From an uncultured Collinsella sp. (lineage in GTDB: Bacteria; Actinomycetota; Coriobacteriia; Coriobacteriales; Coriobacteriaceae), in the NCBI GenBank assembly GCA_959600835.1, contig CAUGNQ010000025.1:1-25891 (forward strand): a stretch of DNA of 25,891 nt, written 5' to 3'. The notes beneath the pieces are model-generated. The model searched no databases. It worked only from the letters and a program-made list of their open reading frames with translations, and was not told the origin of the DNA. Below, one piece after another: positions 16,611-25,571 of this stretch. Made by a program: the position numbers and the translations under genes. Each line of letters opens with the position of its first letter. Within the stretch, counting starts at the first letter, position 1.

Positions 16611-17009
16611 ATGAGCACAAACGCGATTGAAACGCTGCAGTTCAACTGCACCACCTGCCCATCCGAGTGCCTCCTGACCGTGGAGGTCGAGCGCAGCGCA
16701 GACGGCGCCGTGGCAGAGGTGCGCTCCGCAACCGGCAACAGCTGCCCGCGCGGTGATAAGTTTGCACATCAGGAGCTCACCTGCCCCATGCGCGTGCTTA
16801 CCACGACCGTGGCCGTATCCGGCGGCGACGAGGCGCTGCTGCCCGTGCGCACGGCCGAAGCCATCCCGCTGGCACTCCATGCCCAGGCGATGGACCTCAT
16901 CCGGGGCCTAAAGGTCAAAGCCCCCATCCGCATGAGCGATGTAGTCCTCCCCAACCTCCTAGATACCGGTACCGACCTCATCGCCAGCATGGACATCGAC
17001 CCCGTCTAA
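16611..17009 (+). CDS. DUF1667 protein with conserved CxxC pairs
   Basis: 132 residues, cytoplasmic. Conserved cysteines are Cys13, Cys16 and Cys20 (CTTCPSEC), Cys45 (NSCPRGDKFA) and Cys58 (TCPMRVLTTTVAV), followed by LPVRT; this is the DUF1667 signature. It probably binds an Fe-S cluster or metal and serves as a small subunit of the preceding two flavoproteins; the role has not been firmly shown. The ATG at 16611 follows GAGGAGG by nine bases and starts five bases after the stop of the oxidoreductase gene. Last gene of the operon. Confidence 0.85.
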   Translation: MSTNAIETLQFNCTTCPSECLLTVEVERSADGAVAEVRSATGNSCPRGDKFAHQELTCPMRVLTTTVAVSGGDEALLPVRTAEAIPLALHAQAMDLIRGLKVKAPIRMSDVVLPNLLDTGTDLIASMDIDPV

Positions 17010-17036
17010 GCAGTTAATTTGGGACGGGGCTCTTTT
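17000..17036 (+). terminator. Possible terminator at the end of the DUF1667 gene
   Basis: CCCCGTC in the last codons pairs with GACGGGG at 17023-17029 across a 16-base loop holding the stop codon; CTCTTTT follows. The right half is the first arm of the repeat at 17012. The long loop makes it uncertain. Confidence 0.4.
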
Positions 17037-17069
17037 AGCTACCCCGCCATCCACCCCGCCCCTCCTGAA

Positions 17070-17132
17070 TTGCGGTGAAATAGTTCCTGATTTCCGCCAA
17101 AACCCCGGTATCCAGGAACTATTCCACCGCAA
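17070..17132. repeat. 20-bp inverted repeat with 23-nt loop
   Basis: TTGCGGTGAAATAGTTCCTG at 17070-17089 matches the reverse complement of 17113-17132 at 19 of 20 positions. It would form a strong hairpin in DNA or RNA; no U tract follows on either strand. Confidence 0.88.
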
Positions 17133-17176
17133 CTATCATTGGAATCGGTATTTAGCCTGTGCCTACTTTAGTGCCA

Positions 17177-17336
17177 TTTCAAAACTATGCCGGATTACGG
17201 GGCTGATTCGGAGACCCCCATCCATACCGGCATTTTTCGATTTTTGATAAGCCGTCTACCTGCGGTTTTAATTTCGCATTTTTTCCAATGGTCAAGTAAT
17301 ACAGGTCCAGCCCCGTAATCCGCCATAGTTTTGAAA
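17177..17336. repeat. 29-bp inverted repeat with conserved internal core (copy A)
   Basis: Arms 17177-17205 and 17308-17336 (containing AAAACTATGCCGGATTACGG) match at 28 of 29 positions around a 102-bp interior. The interior has a core at 17249-17280 (TCTACCTGCGGTTTTAATTT) shared with copy B at 18628-18759. ATGCCGG in the left arm can alternatively pair with CCGGCAT at 17227-17233, which is followed by T-rich sequence. Confidence 0.88.
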
Positions 17337-17421
17337 GCAGCTAATTCGGGACGACCCTCTTATGACTACTTTTACCTATCATTCCGCATGTTTGACACAG
17401 CTAAAATAGCCCCGTCCCAAA

Positions 17422-17449
17422 TTGACTACCCTGGCGTTGGGGATACCAT
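17422..17449 (+). promoter_or_regulatory. Possible promoter of the M24 peptidase gene
   Basis: TTGACT (17422-17427) and TACCAT (17444-17449) are separated by 16 bp and read towards the peptidase gene. The -35 is formed by the last bases of the outer repeat arm. Match is moderate. Confidence 0.35.
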
Positions 17450-17476
17450 GGTGACACCCTAGCGAAAGGATGTTTC

Positions 17477-18565
17477 ATGGCACATGTCGATGACCAGCGT
17501 GTGGCGCGCGTGCTCGATGCGCTCGAGGCTCAGCACCCCGGCGCGCAGCTGCTCGTAAACGACCCGTGGTCGATCTATTACCTGACCGGCTTTTATGCCG
17601 ATATGTTCGAGCGTTTTTGCGGCGTGCTGCTCGCGCGCGATGCCGAGCCGGTGATCCTAGTCAACGCCCTGCACCAGCTGCCCGAGTACGATAATGCCCG
17701 CGTCGCCTATCACACCGATACCGACATCGTGGGCGACGCCATCGCTCGCGAGGTCGATCCGACCAAACCGCTCGGCATCGACACCGTCATGCGTTCCGGC
17801 TTTTTGATGCCGCTCATGGATCGTCGCGCCGCGAGCGAGTTCTTCCTGGGCGACTTTGCCGTCACCGCCGCACGCACCCACAAGGACGAAGCCGAGCAGG
17901 AGCTCATGCGCGTGTCCTCGGCCGCAAACGACGCTGTGATGGCCGACGCCATCAAGCTCGTCCACGAGGGCGTGACGGAGCGCGAAATTGCCGACCAGAT
18001 GCTCGGCCTGTACCGCAAGCACGACTGCGAGGGCTTTAGCTTTCCGCCCATCGTGAGCTTTGGCGCCAACGCCGGAGACCCGCATCACGAGCCCGACGAC
18101 ACCGTACTCAAGCGCGGTGACGTGGTGCTGTTCGACATTGGCGGACGTCGTCGCAACTACTGCTCGGACATGACGCGCACGTTCTTTTGGGGCGAGCCGG
18201 ACGAAGAGACGGCACGCATCTACGACATCGTGCGCCGCGCCAACGAGGCCGCCGAGGCGCTCATCGCGCCGGGCGTGCGCATGTGCGATCTGGACCGTGC
18301 CGCGCGCGACGTGATTGAGGACGCTGGCTACGGCAAGTACTTCACGCATCGCCTGGGCCACTCGATCGGCCTGCAGGACCACGAGCCAGGCGACGTTTCA
18401 CTTGTCAACGAGCAGGTCGTAGAGCCGGGCATGACGTTCTCTATCGAGCCGGGCATCTACCTCCCCGGCCACACCGGCGTCCGCATCGAGGACCTTGCCC
18501 TGGTCACCGAGACCGGCGTCGAGATTCTCAACGCCTACCCACACGATCCGGTCCGTCTGGACTAG
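17477..18565 (+). CDS. M24 family metallopeptidase, Xaa-Pro aminopeptidase/dipeptidase type
   Basis: 362 residues, cytoplasmic. The N-terminal creatinase-like domain (about 1-130, with DPWSIYYLTGFYADMFERFCG) precedes the pita-bread catalytic domain. All five metal ligands are present: Asp220 (FDIGG), Asp231 (CSDMTR), His295 (HRLGHSIGL), Glu324 (FSIEPGIY) and Glu338 (VRIEDL). It would release N-terminal residues before proline or split Xaa-Pro dipeptides; PepP and PepQ forms cannot be separated from sequence alone. The ATG follows AAAGGA by six bases. It is a single-gene unit between two repeat-filled gaps and converges with folC. Length fits the short PepQ-like bacterial forms. Confidence 0.9.
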   Translation: MAHVDDQRVARVLDALEAQHPGAQLLVNDPWSIYYLTGFYADMFERFCGVLLARDAEPVILVNALHQLPEYDNARVAYHTDTDIVGDAIAREVDPTKPLGIDTVMRSGFLMPLMDRRAASEFFLGDFAVTAARTHKDEAEQELMRVSSAANDAVMADAIKLVHEGVTEREIADQMLGLYRKHDCEGFSFPPIVSFGANAGDPHHEPDDTVLKRGDVVLFDIGGRRRNYCSDMTRTFFWGEPDEETARIYDIVRRANEAAEALIAPGVRMCDLDRAARDVIEDAGYGKYFTHRLGHSIGLQDHEPGDVSLVNEQVVEPGMTFSIEPGIYLPGHTGVRIEDLALVTETGVEILNAYPHDPVRLD

Positions 18566-18568
18566 GCA

Positions 18569-18599
18569 ATGCGGCAAAGGCGCTGTCCCTTTGCCGCAT
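18569..18599 (+). other. 12-bp perfect hairpin after the peptidase gene, without U tract
   Basis: ATGCGGCAAAGG and CCTTTGCCGCAT flank a seven-base loop four bases past the stop codon. No T run follows on the plus strand, so it may protect the mRNA 3' end rather than terminate by itself; a real terminator follows at 18645. Confidence 0.7.
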
Positions 18600-18627
18600 C
18601 CCACCAACGCTGCACCACGAAAAAGGA

Positions 18628-18759
18628 CTATCTACTACGTTTAACCCGCATGGGTCGACCATGCGGGTCTTTTTTGAAAATTGGCAAGCCTTCTACCTGC
18701 GGTTTTGATTTCGCAATTCTCGGTGTGGTCGGGGGCAGTCGATTAAACGTAGTAAATAG
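18628..18759. repeat. 17-bp inverted repeat with conserved internal core (copy B)
   Basis: CTATCTACTACGTTTAA at 18628-18644 matches the reverse complement of 18743-18759 at 16 of 17 positions around a 98-bp interior. The core at 18686-18718 (TCTACCTGCGGTTTTGATTT) matches copy A, and it lies at nearly the same distance from each arm, although the arms differ in sequence. Confidence 0.85.
18645..18675 (+). terminator. Rho-independent terminator of the M24 peptidase gene, inside copy B
   Basis: CCCGCATGG and CCATGCGGG pair around GTCGA and are followed by TCTTTTTT. Strong intrinsic terminator starting 79 nt after the stop codon. Confidence 0.88.
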
Positions 18760-18779
18760 GCCCATTTCCTGGCGAACAG

Positions 18780-18796
18780 CCCAAATTAGCTGCCCC
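18780..18796 (-). repeat. Short copy of the AATTTGGG repeat-arm motif
   Basis: On the minus strand GGGGCAGCTAATTTGGG repeats the GCAGYTAATTYGGG motif found at 17010 and 17337. It lies just downstream of the folC stop and close to copy B. Confidence 0.55.
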
Positions 18797-18805
18797 TCGA
18801 GTGGG

Positions 18806-20164
18806 TTAGCGCAGCAAGCCTGCCACTTCGCCGGCTAGGGTGATGGTGCCTGCCGCTACGAAGGGCTCGCCCGCGGCATCGAAGGCGGCGAGAGCCTCGG
18901 ATACACTAGGGTACACACCTGCGAGCTTATCGGCGTCCACAAGACCAGCGAGCTCCTCTGCCGCCAGGGCGCGATCGGAATCGGTCTGCGTTACGACTAC
19001 ACGCGGGAAGGCCGGAATCAGCACGTCAACGATACCCGCCACGTCCTTGTCGGCCAGCGCGGCGCACAGCAGCGTGGGGCGATTCTCCACGCACGGGTCG
19101 ATCTCATCCAGTGCGCTCACAAAGTTCTCGCAGCTCTGAGGGTTATGGCAGGCATCAATCAGCTTGAGTGGATCGGTTCCCAGCACATCAAAGCGACCCG
19201 GCGTGGGACAGCCCATAAGCGAAGCATCGAGCTTTTCATGGTCGAGCTCGCGGCCCAGATAGCCCTCGCACAGCATAATCGCGCACACAGCATTCTGCGG
19301 CTGATAGGCCGGCTTGACCATGCTCGACGTATAAATCGCGCGCGGCGTGGTGCAGCTAAACTCAACCGTATCGCCCACATGCGCCGGCACCTTGGTCGTG
19401 GCGTGGCTCACCACGAGCGGCACGACGCCGCACTCGCGGCAACGGGCATCCATCACGCGCTGAACGCTCGCCTCGTGCGTGCCCTCGCCCAGCACAACCA
19501 GGCGTCCGGGCTTAATGACCGCAGCCTTCTCCCCCGCAATGGCCTCGAGCGTGTCACCCAGGATGCGCGTGTGGTCGAGCCCGATGCCCGTAATGGCAAC
19601 GGCGACGGGATCGGTCGCACTCGTGGCGTCCCAACGGCCGCCCATGCCAACCTCGAGCACGGCAATGTCCACCGCGGCCTCGGCAAACACGACAAGCGCG
19701 GCAGCCGTCAGCAGGTCAAACGGCGTGATGGTGTAGGCGCGCTCCCCCGCCGCCACACGACGAGTATTCACGCGATGCCCCGACTCGACGGCGGCAGAAA
19801 CGCCGCGGGCAAACGCCTCATCGCTCACAACGCGCCCATCGACCTCCATACGCTCGGGATAGCGTACAAGCTGCGGCGACGTATACAGCGCGGTCTTTAA
19901 CCCCTCGCCACGAAGGATGGCAGCCGAAAAACGCGTGGTCGAAGTCTTACCATTGGTACCGGCGACCTGAATGCAATCGAAATACTCGTCCGGACGTCCC
20001 AGCTCATCAAGCATATCGACAACTGTCTCAAGCAGAGGCCCAGCATCCCCAGAAATCCGCCCCGTATCAGCAGCCAGCCCAACAGCCTCATCAAATGAAA
20101 GCAAATCAAACTCAAAAGGAACGGTATACAAGCCAGAACGCTTAGGCATTTTTAAAACCGCCAT
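18806..20164 (-). CDS. folC: Folylpolyglutamate synthase / dihydrofolate synthase
   Basis: 452 residues; adds glutamate to folates (and possibly to dihydropteroate) with ATP in the cytoplasm. FDCIQVAGTNGKTSTTRFSA (63-81) is the Mur-ligase P-loop. YTSPQLVRYPERMEVDG, LTAAALVVFAEAAVDIAVLEVGMGGRWDATS (the family signature with the catalytic Glu), GLDHTRILGDTLEAIAGEKAAVI and DACHNPQSCENF follow in order. It ends with the glutamate-ligase domain. The ATG at 20164 has a poor ribosome site; an ATG at 20149 (MPKRSG) is a real alternative. It lies 232 nt after valS, an order seen in many bacteria (valS-folC). Read-through from valS would have to pass a long hairpin, so the two may be uncoupled. Confidence 0.93.
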   Translation of the reverse strand: MAVLKMPKRSGLYTVPFEFDLLSFDEAVGLAADTGRISGDAGPLLETVVDMLDELGRPDEYFDCIQVAGTNGKTSTTRFSAAILRGEGLKTALYTSPQLVRYPERMEVDGRVVSDEAFARGVSAAVESGHRVNTRRVAAGERAYTITPFDLLTAAALVVFAEAAVDIAVLEVGMGGRWDATSATDPVAVAITGIGLDHTRILGDTLEAIAGEKAAVIKPGRLVVLGEGTHEASVQRVMDARCRECGVVPLVVSHATTKVPAHVGDTVEFSCTTPRAIYTSSMVKPAYQPQNAVCAIMLCEGYLGRELDHEKLDASLMGCPTPGRFDVLGTDPLKLIDACHNPQSCENFVSALDEIDPCVENRPTLLCAALADKDVAGIVDVLIPAFPRVVVTQTDSDRALAAEELAGLVDADKLAGVYPSVSEALAAFDAAGEPFVAAGTITLAGEVAGLLR

Positions 20165-20206
20165 TCATAGAAAAATAAAACAGTATAGGTTGAGGATAGT
20201 CAGCGA

Positions 20207-20305
20207 AAACGCCTCTGATGAGCCAAGGTGCCGTGAAACAAGGGCGCATAGGGCTTATGCCCATGCGCCCGAAGTTGAACGGCAGATTGGCCATCAGAGG
20301 CGTTT
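20207..20305 (-). other. 99-nt extended hairpin between valS and folC
   Basis: Arms 20207-20239 and 20274-20305 pair with few interruptions (AAACGCCTCTGATG perfect, then GCCAA and TGCCGT). An inner stem GGGCGCAT/ATGCGCCC with a GGGC-TTAT-GCCC tip closes it. The minus-strand exit is GGCGTTTTC, so it could act as a terminator for valS or a leader structure for folC. Confidence 0.75.
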
Positions 20306-20320
20306 GCAGCGTTGAGTCAG

Positions 20321-20342
20321 CCGCCGTTCGTTAGAACGGCGG
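20321..20342 (-). other. 9-bp perfect hairpin downstream of valS
   Basis: CCGCCGTTC and GAACGGCGG flank TAAC on the minus strand, 55 nt after the valS stop. No U tract follows. May pause polymerase or protect the valS mRNA end. Confidence 0.6.
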
Positions 20343-20396
20343 AATAGGTGTCCGCAGTAGCGAGCAATGCCCCAAACCGCGTCCCCCGAGTAAACC

Positions 20397-23093
<2,697 letters not shown>

Positions 23094-23113
23094 ATATCTC
23101 TCCCTGTCCCGTC

Positions 23114-23229
23114 GGGGAGGAATGTAGGCCCGTTTTTCGCTCGGTCAGGTCCTGGGCTCGCTCGAAGACCACATTAAGTGGTCTTCGGCTCGTGCGGAAT
23201 CTACGAAAATCGGGCCTACATTCCTCCCC
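23114..23229 (-). promoter_or_regulatory. Long inverted-repeat leader structure upstream of valS
   Basis: Arms 23114-23139 and 23204-23229 match at 25 of 26 positions (GGGGAGGAATGTAGGCCCG at the outer end). Inside the 64-nt loop is a second perfect 10-bp hairpin (CGAAGACCAC/GTGGTCTTCG, 23163-23187). It ends 20 nt before the valS ATG. On the minus strand the 3' arm has CCTCCCC, able to contact the GGGAGAG ribosome site. No T-box sequence and no U tract, so it is neither a typical T-box nor a terminator. The 287-nt gap 23094-23380 otherwise holds the clpX terminator and no clear promoter. Confidence 0.75.
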
Positions 23230-23315
23230 TTAGGTATCGATTACTTCAGTCTGTAATGACTTCGCTGAGGCTTAAACAATCACACAGAATAGCACAGGTA
23301 GTTAGGGTTATTGCG

Positions 23316-23359
23316 TATATATAAAATAGCCTCCGACCGCGGGTGGTCGGAGGCTATTT
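23316..23359 (-). terminator. Rho-independent terminator of clpX
   Basis: AAATAGCCTCCGACC pairs perfectly over 15 bp with GGTCGGAGGCTATTT around a six-base loop, then TATATATA on the minus strand. It begins 21 nt after the clpX stop and ends the clpP-clpX unit. Confidence 0.92.
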
Positions 23360-23380
23360 GCAAACACGCTTTAGGCTGGT

Positions 23381-24787
23381 TTAGCCGTAGATGCGTTGGG
23401 GCTGTTCTTCGCCCTTAACCGCCGCTTCGGTTACGACGACCTTGGTAACGCCTTCCTCGCTGGGAAGGTCGAACATCGTCTGCTGAAGCACGTCTTCGCA
23501 GATGGCGCGCAGGCCGCGGGCGCCGGTCTTGCGGGCAAGCGCCATGCGGGCGATCTCGTGCAGGGCAGCGTCCTCAAACTCAAGATCGACGTCCTCGAGC
23601 TGGAACATCTTACGGTACTGGCGCACCACGGCATTCTTTGGCTCGGTCAGGATCGACACCAGGTCGTCCTCGTCGAGCGCCTGCGTCTGGGTGACGACGG
23701 GCGTACGTCCCACGAACTCGGGGATCATGCCGAATGCATTGAGGTCCTGCGGGAGTACCTGGCGCAGCAGGTCGTTCTCGTCGACCGAGGTGGGGCCGGC
23801 GATCTCGGAGTTAAAGCCCACGCCCTTGTTGCCAACGCGATCGGCGATGATCTTATCCAGACCCACAAAGGCACCGCCGCAGATAAACAGGATGTTGGTC
23901 GTGTCGATCTGCAACAGTTCCTGCTGGGGATGCTTGCGGCCGCCGGTGGGCGGAACGCTTGCCACCGTGCCCTCAAGAATCTTAAGCAGCGCCTGCTGAA
24001 CGCCCTCGCCCGAGACATCGCGGGTAATGGAGAGGTTCTCGGCCTTGCGGGCGATCTTGTCAATCTCATCCACGTAGATAATGCCCACCTGAGCGCGCTC
24101 AATGTCGCCATCGGCAGCATTGATGAGCTTGAGAAGGATGTTCTCCACGTCCTCGCCCACATAGCCGGCCTCGGTGAGCGCGGTGGCATCGGCGATGGCA
24201 AACGGCACCTCGAGGATGCGCGCGAGCGTCTGGGCCAACAAGGTCTTGCCGGTACCGGTGGGACCGAGCAGCAGGATGTTGGACTTGGCAAGCTCTACCT
24301 CGTCCATATCGTCGTCGAACTGCGAGCCCATGCCGCCGTCAAAGGCAGACACCGCGGCGCCACCCTCGATCACGCGGCGATAGTGGTTGTACACGGCCAC
24401 CGACATGGCGCGCTTGGCGTCCTCCTGACCCATAACATAGGCCGAAAGCTCGTCATAGATCTCGTGCGGCGTCGGCACGTGCGTGATGACCTGGCGATCG
24501 TCCTCGAGCTCAAAACCCTCGGTCTCGGGGTCCGCGGCGGGCTGGGATGCAGCCTGGCCGTGGTCGTTGAGGAAGCCCGGCAGCTTGCCGTTGCGGGCAG
24601 CGTCCATAAAGTCCGAAGCCAGCGACTCCTCAAGGATCTCGGAGCAGGCGGCAACGCACTCGTCGCAGATAAAGATGTTGGTCGGACCCTTTACAAGGCG
24701 GCGAACCTGCCCCTGCTCTTTTCCGCAGAAGGAGCAGCGGATGGGGTTGCCATTCTCGTCAAAGTTGTCCTGCATGTTTCCTGCCAT
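23381..24787 (-). CDS. clpX: ATP-dependent Clp protease ATP-binding subunit ClpX
   Basis: 468 residues; AAA+ unfoldase that feeds tagged proteins into ClpP. The zinc-binding domain has Cys18, Cys21, Cys41 and Cys44 (CSFCGK, CDEC). Walker A is GPTGTGKT with Lys181; Walker B is IIYVDEID with Asp240/Glu241; the pore loop AGYVGEDVEN and the LARKTGARGLRAICED sensor-2 region are present. Compared with the ~425-residue E. coli protein it has an acidic insert around 60-105 and another of GG/DD-rich sequence near 150-165. The ATG at 24787 is one base after the clpP stop with GAAGGA eight bases upstream; ATG at 24775 is a possible alternative. Translated with clpP. Confidence 0.97.
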   Translation of the reverse strand: MAGNMQDNFDENGNPIRCSFCGKEQGQVRRLVKGPTNIFICDECVAACSEILEESLASDFMDAARNGKLPGFLNDHGQAASQPAADPETEGFELEDDRQVITHVPTPHEIYDELSAYVMGQEDAKRAMSVAVYNHYRRVIEGGAAVSAFDGGMGSQFDDDMDEVELAKSNILLLGPTGTGKTLLAQTLARILEVPFAIADATALTEAGYVGEDVENILLKLINAADGDIERAQVGIIYVDEIDKIARKAENLSITRDVSGEGVQQALLKILEGTVASVPPTGGRKHPQQELLQIDTTNILFICGGAFVGLDKIIADRVGNKGVGFNSEIAGPTSVDENDLLRQVLPQDLNAFGMIPEFVGRTPVVTQTQALDEDDLVSILTEPKNAVVRQYRKMFQLEDVDLEFEDAALHEIARMALARKTGARGLRAICEDVLQQTMFDLPSEEGVTKVVVTEAAVKGEEQPQRIYG

Positions 24788-24788
24788 C

Positions 24789-25409
24789 CTAGGCGTCCTT
24801 CGCGGCGAGATCGCGCGAGGTGACGATACGGTCGATCAGGCCGTAGTCGAGGGCCTCGGCAGCGGTCAGGTAGTTGTCGCGCTCGGTGTCGGCCTGGACC
24901 TTCTCGATGGGCTGGCCCGAGGCATCGGACAGGATCTGGTTGAGCTCGCGGCGGGTCTTCTTGATCTCCTCGGCCACGATCTCGATCTCGGTCTGCTGAC
25001 CTTGAGCACCGCCGCTGGGCTGGTGAATCATGACCTTGGAGTGCGGCAGGCAGAAGCGCTTGCCCTTGGCGCCGGCCGAAAGCAGCACGGCAGCCATAGA
25101 CGCGGCCATACCGACGCAGATGGTGGAGACCTGCGGCTTGATGAAGTTCATGGTGTCAAGAATCGCCAGGCCAGAGTAAACCTCGCCACCGGGCGAATTG
25201 ATGTAGAGCGAGATATCCTTCTCGGCATCCTGGCTCTCAAGATGCAGCAGCTGGGCAACGACCAGGTTGGCGCTGACGGAGTTGATCTCCTCGCCCAAGA
25301 AGATGATGCGGTCGTTGAGCAGGCGCGAATAGATATCGTAGCTGCGCTCGCCGCGCGGCGTCTGCTCGATAACGTATGGCACGAGGGCGGAATCGAACTT
25401 AGCGATCAT
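24789..25409 (-). CDS. clpP: ATP-dependent Clp protease proteolytic subunit ClpP
   Basis: 206 residues; serine peptidase that forms the tetradecameric chamber closed by ClpX. The catalytic triad is Ser104 (GMAASMAA), His129 (MIHQPSGG) and Asp178 (DTERDNYL), at the same spacing as in E. coli (25 and 49 residues). The N-terminus IAKFDSALVPYVIEQTPRGE is the usual processed ClpP start. I chose the ATG at 25409, six bases after GGAG; in-frame ATGs at 25415 and 25421 add only MEMR. It follows trigger factor and precedes clpX by one base, the standard tig-clpP-clpX order. Confidence 0.97.
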   Translation of the reverse strand: MIAKFDSALVPYVIEQTPRGERSYDIYSRLLNDRIIFLGEEINSVSANLVVAQLLHLESQDAEKDISLYINSPGGEVYSGLAILDTMNFIKPQVSTICVGMAASMAAVLLSAGAKGKRFCLPHSKVMIHQPSGGAQGQQTEIEIVAEEIKKTRRELNQILSDASGQPIEKVQADTERDNYLTAAEALDYGLIDRIVTSRDLAAKDA

Positions 25410-25449
25410 ACGCATCTCCATTTCTCTTACGGACCAATAGTGGTTCTAG

Positions 25450-25495
25450 ATAAACGTACGGTGCCCGCATGCTATGCATTGGCTGGCACCGTACG
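25450..25495 (-). terminator. Likely terminator between tig and clpP
   Basis: CGTACGGTGCC and GGCACCGTACG form an 11-bp stem with a 19-nt loop, followed by TTTATC on the minus strand. The U tract is short, so partial termination (attenuated read-through into clpP) is possible. The 162-nt gap has no other clear element. Confidence 0.6.
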
Positions 25496-25571
25496 AAGCA
25501 ACCGGATAACCGGTGTATAACTTTACCCCATCACGGGCGCACGCATGCGCTCGCGGACAAGGTGGCGAGAA

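Larger units (their letters stand above)
17012..17427. repeat. Outer inverted repeat enclosing nested palindromes
   Basis: A 29-bp arm at 17012-17040 (containing ATTTGGGACGGGGCT) matches the reverse complement of 17399-17427 at 27 of 29 positions. A diverged third copy in direct orientation lies at 17337-17366 (GCAGCTAATTCGGGACG). The arms enclose the palindromes at 17070 and 17177. The 467-bp gap 17010-17476 holds no gene and consists almost wholly of this structure. No target-site duplication was seen. Confidence 0.85.

Noticed and set aside
17083..17119. Second LoaP hairpin, because its arms contain the same GTTCCTG/CAGGAAC as 9971-9988
   Set aside because: The seven bases are part of a 20-bp stem with a 23-nt loop and no GNRA loop, and no polysaccharide gene follows; probably coincidence.
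17012..17427. Insertion sequence or transposon
   Set aside because: No open frame resembling a transposase and no target-site duplication; only a non-coding repeat assembly can be supported.
17177..18759. Retron msr-msd or similar reverse-transcribed RNA
   Set aside because: Inverted arms with a conserved core were suggestive, but there is no reverse transcriptase gene in the window.
23094..23380. T-box riboswitch before valS
   Set aside because: No AGGGTGGNACCGCG-like T-box sequence and no terminator/antiterminator pair; the leader is a simple long inverted repeat.
23396..24823. A 475-codon open frame on the plus strand
   Set aside because: Antisense shadow of clpX, which has all expected motifs.
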